Assembly: GCF_024139115.2 (NCBI RefSeq)
Contig: NC_085140.1
Coordinates: forward strand, 460,071,506 to 460,135,505
Length of the DNA stretch: 64,000 nt
From: Armigeres subalbatus
Lineage: Eukaryota > Arthropoda > Insecta > Diptera > Culicidae
Direction: 5' to 3'
Below, piece by piece: positions 34,271-46,440 of the stretch. Below the pieces are notes generated by a model. It made no database searches. It had not been told where the DNA came from and saw only the letters and a program-made list of their open reading frames with translations. Position 1 is the stretch's first letter; each line of letters starts with the position of its first letter. A program made the position numbers and the translations under genes.

Positions 34271-35736
34271 ACTGCACGGACGAATCTCTTTCTCTTTCGT
34301 TCTTCATAAATTTTGACATTTAGTGGCCTTGATATTTTCTAATTTCTTTGAAGTGAGAAAGAGACAAAGCAGTTCGTGCAGTTCCCTATAGGGCACTGCA
34401 CGGCAGGATGCAAGGACCTTGCTGCATGGACTGCTTTGTCTCTTTCTCGCTGCAAATAAATAAGAAAACGTCAGTGCGTGTTTTCTCTTGTTTCGGACAG
34501 CAGAACGATCGCGTGATCTGCCGAAATATTGTGTTCTGCATTGCCCGGCCGGTAATAAGAGTAGCCATCGAACAAGTGCAGTGCGTGTTTTAGTTGTCGG
34601 GAAAGAAATGAAATACCTATATTTTCGGTTCGGTGGCTCATGCGCAGGTCGTGCGCGGTCGAAAAAAGCGCGTTCTTCAATAGTTTGCGGTAGCCATCGA
34701 GCAAGTGAGTACAAAGAGTTCAGTTTGTGTTTTCTCTTGTTTTGGACAGCAGAACGATCGCGCGATCTGTCGAAATATTGTGTTCTGCATTGTGCGGCCG
34801 GTAATAAAGTTAAACTTCGGGAAAATATGTAAGACACGCGTTGCTTTTCCGTTTTTGTATCATCATGAATATGGCGTCGTTCAAATGAAATAATTAGTCG
34901 CTTATCAAGGCGATTTCCAATATATTTCCTTCCCAACTAACATACTATTCTTTTCCAGTGCGCTCATGGAGATGCAGAGGATTCCTCGGTCTCTTGTAGC
35001 AATGAGTGTCGAACTAATTTTTCTCCCCTTATCCTAATTGACTGTGAGGCATGGCCGGCATGGACGTTGCCGGCATCGTTAATGGTATATTTATCGTTAT
35101 TAAAGAAACTCTGAAGCATGTACAGTGAGAATAGCTTTCTAGTCCCGAGAAAACTATTCAATTGGTGAGCTGTGCATTTTACACTAGCACCTACGATGGG
35201 TACAGTCAATCATGCTAAGGGTGAGATCAGTAGTGATTCAGTTTCATTCCAAATTTTCGACCACTATTCTAGTTTGCATCTGAGCAAAATAGAACAAACA
35301 TGTTGGTTTCTCCAGCAGTGTTCCATTCATGTTTTTCAAATTTTCAATTAAATGAAATCCTTATGTTGCTGCCAAGAAAGGCGCCGTAATTGCAAAGTGG
35401 ATTGATCCGTAGATAAAATGACGCATTCATACGCCAAAACAATTGAAAAATATTTGAATCTCGTGATTCAATCGTGGTTCAAATCTGCAGAAAATAGAAC
35501 GGAACGTTATACCAGTTTAATTTTTTTGACATTTGACTGGTATAAAAAATGAATCTAGAACAGCTGCTGGGATAATGAATGTTTCAGATTCATATTCAAA
35601 CTGACAGCCCCGAACGATTTGAATCACTGCTTATTTTACTCTAAGCTAAGCTAAGCAAAGAAATTAGAAAACAACAAGGCCAGTAAATGTCAAAATTTAT
35701 GATGAACGAGAGAAAAAGAGATCGTTCCGTGCTGTG
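34271..35736. mobile_element. TIR/foldback element with ~70-bp inverted ends
   Basis: 34283-34353 is the reverse complement of 35657-35727 with a few mismatches (CATAAATTTTGACATTTA and its complement near the inner edges). Inside the left end is a smaller hairpin (GAGAAAGAGACAAAGCAGT near 34356 and its complement near 34432). An 84-base block is repeated at about 34476-34560 and 34725-34808 (GGACAGCAGAACGATCGC). A CTAAG-type triplet run lies at 35642-35656. No transposase was recognised. Confidence 0.6.
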
Positions 35737-36249
35737 CAGGGATGCCAGATTTGAAGACATGTCTTCAATTTGAAGACATTTGAATCTCTGTGAAGACATT
35801 TACTTCATGAAGACATTTTGAAGACTTTTCAAAATATTTCAAGACTCACCTTCTTATTTAAAGATACTTGGAGACAATCAATAAGCCATCTAATAGAAAA
35901 TATTATTTGATTACTAACTTATAAATTTTGCGACTTCTAAATGCAGATAATTTAAATATTACAAAAGTTATACATAATAGAATATTGTTTCGGGCTTAAA
36001 ATTTCAAACGTAAAAACACATTTACACTAGCCGGTTGACATTTTTTAGTTATGTGCTGGTTAAAAAATACCCGATGGCAGCATTCGTTTTAATTTTCCTT
36101 GGTAGCATGGCGTTTTCAAAGTGTCTGGTTAAAAAGTATTTCGATCATTGTTTCAGAACGCAATGATCGATCTAATTTATTTCAAACGACAAAAAAAAAA
36201 ATAGAATTCTATTATGACTTTATTGGCTAAAACCAATTTTTTTAAATTT

Positions 36250-37880
36250 CTTTATAATTCATCTGATCTTTTCGGTATTTCCAGAATACCCGTTGAGAAT
36301 ACCCGTCAGAATAATTTAATTTAAAATAATTTTCAGTGAAAATTCGTTTTAAAAATAGGGAGAATTCTGAGGAATTTTTCATGAAAATTCAAGAGAATTG
36401 AAATTGAAAATTCTTCTTAAATTATCTTGGAAATTTATAACAATTTCAGTATGGCCAAATAAAAGGGATTCCCCCAAAATTGAAACAGGAAATTCATCTT
36501 TATTTCCACAAACAAATTTCTAAGTTCTTGCGGGAAAATCATCTAAACTTCAACAAAGAATTCATTTTCATTTCCACAAGAAATTTGTCTTGAATTTTCG
36601 TGGAATGTACTCTGGATTTGAATTTAAAATTTTAGGGATGTCTCTTCGGATTTTCCATGTACCACATTTTACGGAAAATTCAAAATTTCCACAGGAAATT
36701 ATTTTCAATTTTCTCAGAAAATTTTCTTTAGTTTCCATAGAAAATTCTTACGAATGTCGACAAGAAATTTAAATTGTTCTGGTTTTAAATGGATATTTCT
36801 CAGAATAGCCACGGTAAATTATTTTTAATTTATACAGGAAAATCTTTTGAAAAAAAAAATAGAGGAATTTCATAAACAAATCCGCCAGGGTTTTTATTGA
36901 AGAAACTTGTTACACTTTCTTGTTGAATTCTTCCTTGAATTCCTTTGGTATTTTTTCAAAAAAATATCTTTGGGCACTCTTCCAGTACTTTAACTGGAAA
37001 TCCCTCTATGAATTTCTCCAGTAAATCCATCTCTGGAATTCTTTTTTGAAATTCCCCTTGAAGTTCCTCCAGGAATTCGTCCAGCAATTCCCTCAGAGAT
37101 TTTTAAGAAAATTTATTCAGAATTTCCTTTGGAAGTACATCTAGGAACTCCTCCATAAGTTCGTCCAGAAATTTCTATGTAGGATCCTTCAAGAATTCCG
37201 TCGGAAAGTCCTCCAGTCATTCCTTCAGAAATTCCTTAGTTTGTTTCTTTCACGACATTCTCCAGTAGTTCTTCCAGGAATTCCTCTCGAAGCTCCTGCA
37301 GGCATTCGTTCGGAATTTCCCAAGAATCCTTTCGAATCTCCAAGAATCCCTTCGGAAGTTTCTCCAGGAATTCCTCTTGATGATGTTCCAAGAATGTTGC
37401 CGAAAGATTCTCCAATAATACCTCTGGAATTATACTCTGGAATTTCTCTATTATTTCCTCCAGGACTTCTTACGGAAACTCCTGCAGCAATACCTCAGGA
37501 AGTTCCTCCAAAAAGTTATCCAGAAGTTCCTCCGGAAGTTTCTTCAGTAGTTTCTTCAGGAACTACACTGCAAACTCTTTCAGTAATTGCTCAGGAGAAC
37601 CCTCCAGGAATTCTTCCTGAAAATCCTTCAGAAAATCCCTCAGGAATTTCTCCTATAATTCCTCCGGAAGTTCCATTAGCATTTCACCCGGAAGCTCCTC
37701 CAGAAATTTATCTGGAGGTTCCTTCAGAAAATCCTTTGGATATTCCAACAGGAATTCCTTCGGAAATTCCTTCAAGAATTCCTTGAGGAATTTCTCCGAA
37801 AGTATCATCAGGAATTTATTCTGAAGTTTCTCCAGAAATTCTTCCGAAAAATTCTTCAAAAAAAACTTGTGGATGCTTCT
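36250..37880. repeat. Degenerate short-period GAATTCC-type repeat
   Basis: The block is built from variants of AATTCCTCCAGG/AAATTTCC with roughly 10-15-base spacing. This creates a chance Pro/Glu/Ile-rich ORF at 37241-37786 (181 codons of PxxIPxE-like units). Similar sequence occurs at about 21880-22370 and 42480-42690. Confidence 0.75.
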
Positions 37881-37892
37881 TCAGGTATGTAT

Positions 37893-38561
37893 TAGAGTGA
37901 TTCAAATTTTGACTTTTTCGCTCCCCTGTGCTTAAACGATTGTTTTTGCTAGTTTAATAGTCCTCCCAAATTTTTAGCTGATTTGGATGTAATTTGGTTG
38001 TGCACGTGCCGTTTGAAGGTTATATGAAAATTACTATGAGAATTGCCACTTATGTAAAGGATCGTTTCGTGAAGCAGCCCAGAATCTATTTGAATATATT
38101 TAACGCATCGCCATCATAGAATAGATCCTAAGCCGAAAGCCAGTTGTTGTTGCGAAGCAATCTGACTTTTGTGAGCAAAATTATAAAGAAAACAGAAAGG
38201 CTCATTATTGATATTGATGTTATTCTTTTACGTGTTAAATTGAATTTCCCACAATTCAGTATTTCCCTAATAACTTTTGTTGCCAGCATCAAATCGTTTA
38301 GCAACAACGACGATATTTTCCCTTGTTAAATTTCCTATGTTGCTAACGTATTCATACATTTTTAGAGTTTAATGGACAATGATGGGGAACGGGTTTTCAC
38401 AAAAGTTACTGTTTTCATAGTAATTTTCATACAAGCTTCAAACTGCTTGTGCTCAGTCAAATTACATCCAAATTAGCTAAAAATTTAGGACGATTATTAA
38501 AATGGCAAATGCCATCGTTTAAGCATAGGGGAGCGAAAAAGTCAAAATTTGAATCACTCTA
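37893..38561. mobile_element. Nested long-TIR element, TA-flanked (Tc1/mariner-type)
   Basis: Arms of about 146 bases (37895-38040 and 38414-38559) are inverted copies at about 85%. The ends read TA-GAGTGATTCAAATTTTGA and the complement ends in TA. It sits wholly within the 35.7-38.9 kb element and inside its degenerate repeat. There is no ORF. Confidence 0.75.
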
Positions 38562-38897
38562 GTATATATATTCCGAATCCCTACAGGCAATTCTTTAAAA
38601 ATAAATTCAGAAGAATTCCACAAAAAAAATCCGTTGGAAATATATTTAAAGACTCATTAAACAATCCAAGGGAAAGTGATTGCCCTTACTCATGAAGATT
38701 TAAAGAATATTCTTTTGAATTCTAACAATTTGAGTGTTAAAAAATAAATGATACATAAAACAAGGAGATGATTGAAATTATAAACCTATTGGATTTTGAA
38801 AAATTTTCACTGATGATCATAATTTTGATATTGAAGACATTTGAAGACATTTTTACTCGACTGTGAAGACATTTGAAAATATCCTCTGGCATCCCTG

Positions 38898-41800
38898 GTC
38901 AATCATCACAGGGAGTAACAGTTGTCCAGCAGACGTCCGCTAGCCTAGCAGCATGATAATTTCCACACCAATGAAGAAGCATGAGGTGTTTGTGATAGCT
39001 GTGGCTCCACCACTATGTGGATAACTGACTACCTGAACAGTCGCGATACGGAAGGTTCGGAGGTTTAGAGCATATAAGCACTAACTGTACTCGAACTACG
39101 CAACTGGCTATCGAACTCGAAAAAGGTTTGCAGGTGCTAAGAGAAGACGCGGTGGAATTACCAAAGGATTTCAGCGTCGACAAAGAGAATCACGCCCATG
39201 AGTATGACCTGGTTGCCGAACGAAAATGTATTCGTGTGTTCTGTTCAAATTCAAATCTACTCATTGTACTAAAGATGATTATACCTACATTGTTTCTGGA
39301 GATCTCAAGTCGGATGGGATGATCCTACTACAGCTAGCATCTTAGAAGAGTGGAAACGATAGATGGGGCAACTTCTCAAATTGAACCAAGTCCGTATTTC
39401 ACGCTGCTTTTCCGGTTACGATCGGCATGTGCATTAAATCTCGCAACTGCATGTATTTGTGGATGTAATTGAGTTGGCTTTCGCCTATTTTGCTTTCGTC
39501 CGAGATGTCGTTCAAGGACATCTACGTTGTACCTTGGTGCCCTGGAATGTCGAAGTTGCTTCGTTGAAGCCATTGTCAATCCCTAGGTAGCAGCTGCAAG
39601 CGGTGGTCGTGGTAATCCACAACAAATTTATATATATTATTCCGTTTATGGAATAATCTTTGTGGGTGTCAGCCGAAGGTTGGTCAATCAGCTGGCCGGA
39701 CGGATCAGTAAACATCTGCTAGTTTTAACGCGACGCACTAAATTCCATGAGGAAATGAAACTCATTCGGGAAGGAGCTCGCCCTCCTATCTAGATATGGT
39801 GTTTATCATAGAGGAGGCCAGCATGCATGTCAATCTAAAAAACACCTTAAAGTTTTAAAAAAGCATGCCAATAAATCCTCGAAGTTGCTGCGAAGACTTT
39901 GATCTTTTTTCTACGCCTCGTCTCGTGCCATACCAACACATTCCTTTCATTCGAACCAGCATCAACATTTAAAGTCCATTCAATCCACTGGTTGTTGTGT
40001 AAAAATTATGTTCATTATTTAGTGCTAGGTGTTGAGTATTCAGTCTGTGCGACCTCTGGTCGAAGACGGTGATCCTGTCTTTCCTTTTTCCATTTTCTAA
40101 TATTCAAACCATAAATACTGTTTTAAGGAATTGTGGAAAAATGTGAGGATTTATTATTCTTCTTTTGAAAGAAAAAATACTTCCCAAACTTAAATACATG
40201 GCTTTTAATTTTGAGAAAAAATCGAGAAAACAAAACACAGAAAACACGAGTCAAGAATCACTCTTGCTCTGGCTAAATCAACTTCCACAATGATATTGAA
40301 ATGATGTACATGGAGAAAACAGTTCTTGTCTTATTAGATATGACAGCAAGATGTTTTTTCATAATCCATGCCATGAATGGAAAGACGGTTATTTTCTACT
40401 GGTTTTGTCCCTTGTATCGGAGCATATCCGAGCGGAGCATAACTCAGAGAATTACATGTGAGAAATGGCATTTTTGTGTGAGGAAGCATTAACGCTGAGA
40501 TCTGCACACGAATAACATCTCTTGGTTATTGCTGAACCAGACTTACATAATTAGGTACGATACGCCGCGTGTTCCATGCTAATCCCGTGTCGGTGTATGA
40601 TGATACTGCTTCCGAAAACTTAGCGAACCATGTTATCCGTGCGTTGGGTTTCCATGTTGTGCGCTCCCTGATCTGCATTTTGGCTAGATTAAACTTTCAA
40701 ATGCGTTTTCAATTCATGCGGTGGTTATCTTTCTTTCCAGGTGGTATTCATTTACTTCCATTCAAATCGTGAGCCCTGGCCTTTGCGAAGTGGTGTGTTG
40801 ATGTTTTGAATGTTTTGTACGCTATTTATGATATGATGCTCCAGTTATCTGAAATTTATCGCCTGGTTTGAAAATCCAATTTACATCTTGCGCCTACCAA
40901 GCAATGGTGAAGGGCTTTAAACTTGTTCAAGCTGGTGTGAAATGCGTGCTTTGGGGTCGTTTTTGTGGGTGCTTGAAATGTGATTTAGCATAATTTATGT
41001 AAACGCTTTTCTGTGCATAATGGCGCTAAGTAATGATAAAAATTTGTATATTTTAAGATCACTCAACACAAATGCGTTTGGAGCGTTTGACGCATATTTA
41101 GACTACTGAACTGCATCTGTGCTGAACTGGGAATTGTGACATGTCTTACTGTTTCATGCCCAGCTGAAGCCACAAAGAGTCGTAAAGAGTAGTGTTTTAT
41201 TAATATGGATTTGTCTCAGAGAGCCCCAGATATTTACAAGTGAAATTATGATAGCACTCTGAGCAAAGGTAACTGATACGTTGAATGTGCATGGCCCATG
41301 GTGTCATGTCTGAGGTACAGGATTATTGTATGAAGAAAAATAGGTGATGGCGCAAAACGATCCAAACCAAATGATAATAACAATTGTGCAATTCAAATTC
41401 ACCAAATGCACTCCAGAATGCATGCGATTTACTCATCAATTAAGCGTACTTGACATGGATGATAATGCACGCGTTGTGCTTCTCGCATTGACGATACAAT
41501 ATCTAAAATTACTTTGGCTATTGCTTCGCAAAAAACAGTACGATCATGGTACTCGTCCAATAGCGATTCTACACCTTCTCAGCGGCGGCATATTCGTTCG
41601 ACTCAAAGAAGCGCCGGAATCAATTAATTTATTCGTTTCAATTACACTTTAGGCATTGAAGTGCTGGCGCTTCTCAAGATTCCATCGATGTATTCCGAGA
41701 AAATTTATGCACGCTTTCAGATGGCTCTATTTAACGCTTAATTACGTTGATGAGATGAGATGAAGCGTGTGTCGCCTGGATGAAATGCATATGCGAGCGA

Positions 41801-42285
41801 ACATGCAAGAGGACACCGCATTGAGGCCCGAAGGCGTGAGAAACGTTCTTCTCACTAACTGCATCACAAGTGCAAGCTGCGAAAAGGAATGAATTTAAAT
41901 TTGAATTGATAGAACCGGCAAGATAAGGGTTTGTTTCTTTGCGAGTGGAAAACTGGTATTTTGGCTAATTGATGTGTGAATTTTCTGGATGAGAAACTAT
42001 GGGTAATACAAACTGACCCCCGAGGCCGTATGATTAACTGCGAACATTTTCTTTACAAACTGTATGCGAAGAGACGGAGTAAGTAGTTGTCATTTGTTTC
42101 CTGCCAATTTAAAATCGTTTATGACAACTTTAGATATTTAGCATTCTTTTTGCGAGACATCGATGAATGAAACGAAGGGTAATCTATTTGCAGGTATAAT
42201 GTGGTTTATGATGGGTTGTCAGCATAGTTGAATTGCGAAGCTCCCCACAGATCCAATCTTGAAAGCTATTATTTGCTCTACACTG
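38898..42285. other. Mostly unassigned; holds one SINE 3' end
   Basis: No gene was recognised. 40035-40080 (CAGTCTGTGCGACCTCTGGT) matches the 3' end of the SINE at 51.9-52.4 kb. A small hairpin (ATTATTCC-6-GGAATAAT) lies at 39636-39657. The longest ORF (41344-41652) has no recognisable similarity. The rest looks single-copy within the window. Confidence 0.45.
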
Positions 42286-42423
42286 CCGTAATCTGAAAAA
42301 GTGACGTATGAGCCATTTTCCAAAAATAGTGTTAACGAGTAGTACTCACCGAGCTCTTTAACAGAAAAATGGAGAAAATATGCATGTTGTAAATTGGCGC
42401 ATATGTCACTTTTCAGATTACGG
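42286..42423. mobile_element. 138-bp hairpin MITE
   Basis: Left arm 42286-42319 (CCGTAATCTGAAAAAGTGAC) and right arm 42391-42423 are reverse complements with a few differences, with a ~70-base loop. No ORF or clear target duplication is seen. Confidence 0.7.
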
Positions 42424-42479
42424 AAGTACATGACTTCTGAAAAACTGTGTTACTGTGTCCACAGAAAAGAATATTCTGA

Positions 42480-42690
42480 ACTTCCCCCAGCAATTCTTCT
42501 AAGAATTCCTACGGTCATTCCCTGGTTTTTTAAGCAACTCTTCCAGAAGTTTGCCTTTTGAAATTTTCTTTTGAGCATTCTTTTGAACATATTTTCAAAC
42601 ATTCTTTTGGAAATCCTTTGGAAATTTCATTTGGGAATTCCCTCAAGAAATCCTTTAGAAATTCCTTCAGGAAATTTGAAAGGAATTTTA
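42480..42690. repeat. Degenerate GAATTCC-type repeat fragment
   Basis: Same style of short-period sequence as at 36.2-37.9 kb (AATTCCTTCAGG and variants). It directly precedes the 5' part of an RTE copy. Confidence 0.6.
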
Positions 42691-42770
42691 TATTGTTGCG
42701 GGCAGCTATGTCCAAGGGCTTGACGATCCCTCCCCAGGCCATCTGCGAGTTATGGGGCTTGCCTTGCTTT

Positions 42771-44095
42771 GTCAGTGGGCCCTGTTAAATTCCTATAAAA
42801 AGCTGCATGTATCCGCAAGAAGGCCCCACCAAAGCGACCGTGTGCCGCTCAAAGCGCACAAGCCCAAGTCCTGGTGTTAGGTGGGACACTAAACAGCCCT
42901 GACACGACGGCCCTCCGACGAGACAGGAGGTTTGCGCAGGCCCAATAAGCCGCCATGAAAACCAATAATTACGAACAATATAAGAGATAATGCGACTCGA
43001 TATAATCGGCAAAGACCTAGGCGACAAATAAAGGATCATGATTGGAAGCTTGGAACATGGAACTGCAAGTCGCTAGGTTTCGCAGGATGCGATAGGATAA
43101 TCTACGATGAATTACATCCCCGCAACTATGCAGTCGTGGCGCTGCAGGAGATTTGATGGACAGGACAGAAAGTGTGGAAAAACGGGCATCGAGCGGTTAC
43201 CTTCTACCAACGAACTGGGAACCGGCTTCATAGTGCTGGGTAAGATGCGCCATCGTGTGATTGGGTGGCAGCCAATCAACGCAAGGATGTGCAAGCTGAA
43301 GATTAAAGGCCGTTTCTTCAACTATAGCATCATCAACGTGCACTGCCCACACGAAGGGAGACCCGACGACGAGAAAGAAGCGTTCTACGCACAGCTGGAG
43401 CAGACATACGATGGATGCCCACTGCGGGACGCCAAAATCGTCATTGATGACATGGACGCACAGGTAGGAAGGGAGGAAATGTATAGACCGGTCATCGGAC
43501 CGGATAGTCTGCACACCGTATCGAATGACAACGGCCAACGATGCATAAACTTCGCAGCCTCCCGCGGAATGGTAGTCCGAAGCACCTTCTTTCCCCGCAA
43601 AAATATCCACAAGGCCACATGGAGATCACCTAACCAAGAAACGGAAAACCAAATCGATCACGTTCTAATCGACGGTAAATTCTTCTCCGACATCACGAAC
43701 GTCCGCACTTACCGCAGTGCGAATATTGAATCCGACCACTACCTCGTTGCAGTATGCCTGCGCTCAAAACTCTCGACGGTGTACAACACGCGTCGAAGTC
43801 GGACGCCGCGGCTTAACATTGGGCGGCTACAAACCGGTAAACTAGCCCAAGAATACGCGCAGCAGCTGGAAGTGGCGTTCCCAACGAAAGAGCAGCTAGG
43901 CGCAGTGTCTCTTGAAGATGGCTGGAGAGATATTCGATCCGCCATTGTTAGCACCGCAACCGCTGCACTTGGCACGGTGCCCCGGATCAGAGAAACGACT
44001 GGTATGACGGCGAATGTGAACAGTTAGTGGAAGAGAAGAATACAGCATGGGCGAGATTGCTGCAACACCGCACGAAGGCGAACGAGGCTAGCAGC
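42771..44095 (+). mobile_element. RTE (JAM1-like) copy lacking its 3' half
   Basis: From GTCAGTGGGCCCTG onward it aligns base for base with the 5' UTR and endonuclease region of the copy at 30.0 kb, and stops within the linker before RT (about 44095). The loss of the 3' half is unusual for a LINE, which normally loses the 5' end, so a later deletion or rearrangement is likely. Confidence 0.8.
43107..44027 (+). pseudogene. RTE endonuclease fragment
   Basis: It carries VIGWQPINARMCKL, IINVHCPHEGRPDDE, VIDDMDAQVG and IESDHYLVAV motifs. The catalytic GDMN motif of the related copy is DDMD here, a change likely to weaken activity. A TGA replaces a Trp codon near 43155 and about 18 bases are missing near 43208. 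It keeps the frame through the site (43594) where the 30-kb copy has lost a C. Confidence 0.75.
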
Positions 44096-44960
44096 TATAC
44101 ACTATTCTCTCGAGCAGAATCGCATCCCTACCTCCTGACCACTTTTTCATCTTTACCGACAGTCTAGTACCAAGTACCAAGTTCCTTGGAGGCTGTTCGG
44201 TCAGTGAAACCGGTTAACGTTTTATAAGGCAGACGAATCTAAACAATAAAACAACAATAGGACACAATGTTGATATGGTATTAAACTCAAATGTATGTTT
44301 GTTATACATTATACAGTTCAGAAACATTGAAAAATTGATGGCAATATAGTTGCCACTGCCCGGCAAGCGGGAAAACATTATTGGGGGCAATATATTTGCC
44401 ACTGCCTTGCAAGCGGGAAAACCTCCGGGCCTTGCAAGCGGGAAAAAGATTTTTTAAAATTGTGTTCCTTTTTGAACCACCCTAATAAAAAAATTGTGTT
44501 CCTTTTTGAACCACCCTAATAAAACCAATTTCCAGAGCAGTGCTTAGTTTGTTGTTTTCTCGAAATAGTGTAAAATGGACTAATGCAGTTTCTCAAACAA
44601 ATGATTCATTTATTAATTCAACAACAAAAAAAAAGATATACAAGTTTCACTATAATTTTCCTTTTTATTTTCAGGTATTACTAATATTATTACTCACATT
44701 TAATGGTTTTACAATAATTCGCTTTCTTCCCTACAGGTACGGCGGCTCACGGTCAGACCAACAGCGGCTTCCAATATCTTAAATAAAACCTTCTTGTATC
44801 TAGTGCTTTTACGATTTCAACTATAATTCACCCTTACCTTTGATATGATACGGCTGTAATAAATTTAACAGGTACACAAAACTGCGGTTTCAATTTACTA
44901 TTTTACTACTCCAAACTACTTCAAATTTCTTCACTGCCTATTTTTTCAATGTCGTCTTTG
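44096..44960. other. AT-rich flank with small tandem repeats
   Basis: Two copies of GGCAATATAGTTGCCACTGC-like sequence with GGCAAGCGGGAAAA lie at about 44340-44421. A 33-bp direct repeat (TGTGTTCCTTTTTGAACC) occurs twice at about 44458-44523. The first motif also occurs at ~168 and ~52424. This could include the 3' LTR of the adjacent BEL element, but I could not pair it with a 5' LTR. Confidence 0.4.
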
Positions 44961-45149
44961 TTTATGTTTTTACTCACAATTGTTTTACCTTCTTCACCCT
45001 CTCACGCCAACATACTCGCTGACAATTATGCTCGCTATCATTTCGCCTCGACAACATCGTTTGAAGCGAACGGATGCACCATGCGCCGGGTGCGCACAAC
45101 TCAGGGTTTCTCGATGCCGGGTGGTAGCGGTGCCAACATACCCCCTCCC

Positions 45150-45440
45150 CGTATCTCTGGTGGGGCCCCTGCAACGCCGGAGTTACCATCCTGGACCTCC
45201 AGCACCGCTAGCTTCGTCACCGGCCTTCTAAACTTACCCTTAACCGTCTGCACCATCGCTTGTCGAATTCGGCCGTCCGCCCCGGGTAGACATCTAGCAC
45301 GATGCCGCGGATTCAGCTCTTCCGCTTTGCGTCGTCCGCAATGTACACTAGATCACCGCTTGCTATTGGTGACACGTCAGTATGCCACATAGCCCGATGA
45401 TTTATTGACGGCAAATACTCGGACACCCATCGGTGTCCTC
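45150..45440 (-). pseudogene. BEL/Pao integrase C-terminal remnant
   Basis: Frames on the minus strand give LPSINHRAMWHTD, then GADGRIRQAMVQTVKGKFRR and RPVTKLAVLEV, the typical C-terminal end of BEL-family integrase. Stops and frameshifts are present. It joins the zinc-finger part after a deletion of the core. Confidence 0.7.
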
Positions 45441-45445
45441 GCTCT

Positions 45446-46440
45446 TCATTTCTTCACCTTGCACCACATGCAAGACTTTCCGATCCGCTTCAACTCTGCT
45501 CGCAGGTTCTGAATGCTGAATCTTTGCCGGATTTCGTTGACGGCAGACTCCACATTTCCATGTGCTACTCGGTGATGGTAGTATTCTAGCAGCTTGTCAG
45601 TCACCAGATGCTGTTTCGGTAGAATTATTAGGAATCGAAACTCGAACGGCAGCGACGAACCTTGCGCTGCTCTACCTTCCATTCGCAGTACGTCTTCAGC
45701 GTCTAGGAACGGACTCAGGTTGTGCAAACTGCTACTCTTCTCTAATTGCTGCTGCTGCTGTAACGGTAGCTGCCGGTTCTTTTTGATCGTCTTGATTTCG
45801 TCGCCGAAACAATCGGCCTGGGCTGACCGCCAGAGGTACGCCTCCGCCTTCTGGTACTCTTCACGTTTCAACGGTACCGTCGTCGATCGTACAGTTTTTA
45901 TAACCGCCTTCTTCACCGCTTCTGTAGTTGGAACTGCTTCGATCTTGAATCCATCTTTTTTCCTTCGACAGGTCGACGCGAACCGATAGACGCATGCCAC
46001 CGTCCGCACTAATACCCTCCACTTAGAAAATCTTTGCAGATCTACTATCGACATGGTGATGGCGATATCGTGGAACTGGACACACGCTCGAACCTCCTCG
46101 GCAACGTTTGGTGCGATGCTGTCCTGCTTCGGCCAACAATCCTCCGGCTGGTAGAGGAATCCAGGGCCGCGGAACCACGGAGCATCGGAATGCATGCTGT
46201 GTGCGTTCTCCCACTTCGTTAACCCGTCGGCCGCATTGCACTTAGTCGGCACCCAACGCCTTTCCGCTATTTTCGTTAGGCTGTGTATCTCTCCGATCCG
46301 GAACGCCACGAACTGTTTATAACGACGGTGGTCGGAGTGGATCCACGAGAGTACGGTCTTCGAATCGGACCACATGAAACGACGCTTGACTTCTAACGTA
46401 AGAATCTCGCCGACGGAATTGGCGAGCCTCGCTCCTAGCG
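45446..46440 (-). pseudogene. BEL/Pao pol: RNase H and integrase zinc-finger region
   Basis: From LGARLANSVGEI the frame reads FMWSDSKTVLSWI (RNase H), FRIGEIHSLTK, WVPTKCNAADGLTK, and then the integrase N-terminal HHCC finger HHRVAHGN...CMWCKVKK. After KK a stop follows and the sequence passes directly to VSEYLPSINHR-like integrase C-terminal sequence on other frames, so the DDE catalytic core is missing. The ORF as computed extends upstream into LINE 5' UTR; that part is not BEL. Confidence 0.8.

Larger units (their letters stand above)
35737..38897. mobile_element. 3.2-kb TIR element with CAGGGATGCCAGA ends
   Basis: The left end CAGGGATGCCAGA (35737) has its exact complement ending at 38897. 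GAAGACATTT words are repeated just inside both ends in opposite orientation, as subterminal transposase-binding-type repeats. The flanks do not match as an 8-bp duplication. There is no transposase ORF; the interior is degenerate short-period sequence plus a nested TIR element at 37.9-38.6 kb. hAT affinity is possible but unproven. Confidence 0.6.

Noticed and set aside
37241..37786. 181-codon Pro/Glu-rich ORF
   Set aside because: It follows the degenerate GAATTCC short-period repeat; no conserved domain or start context, and similar ORFs arise elsewhere in the same filler.
44949..45392. 147-codon plus-strand ORF
   Set aside because: Antisense shadow of the BEL integrase C-terminal region.
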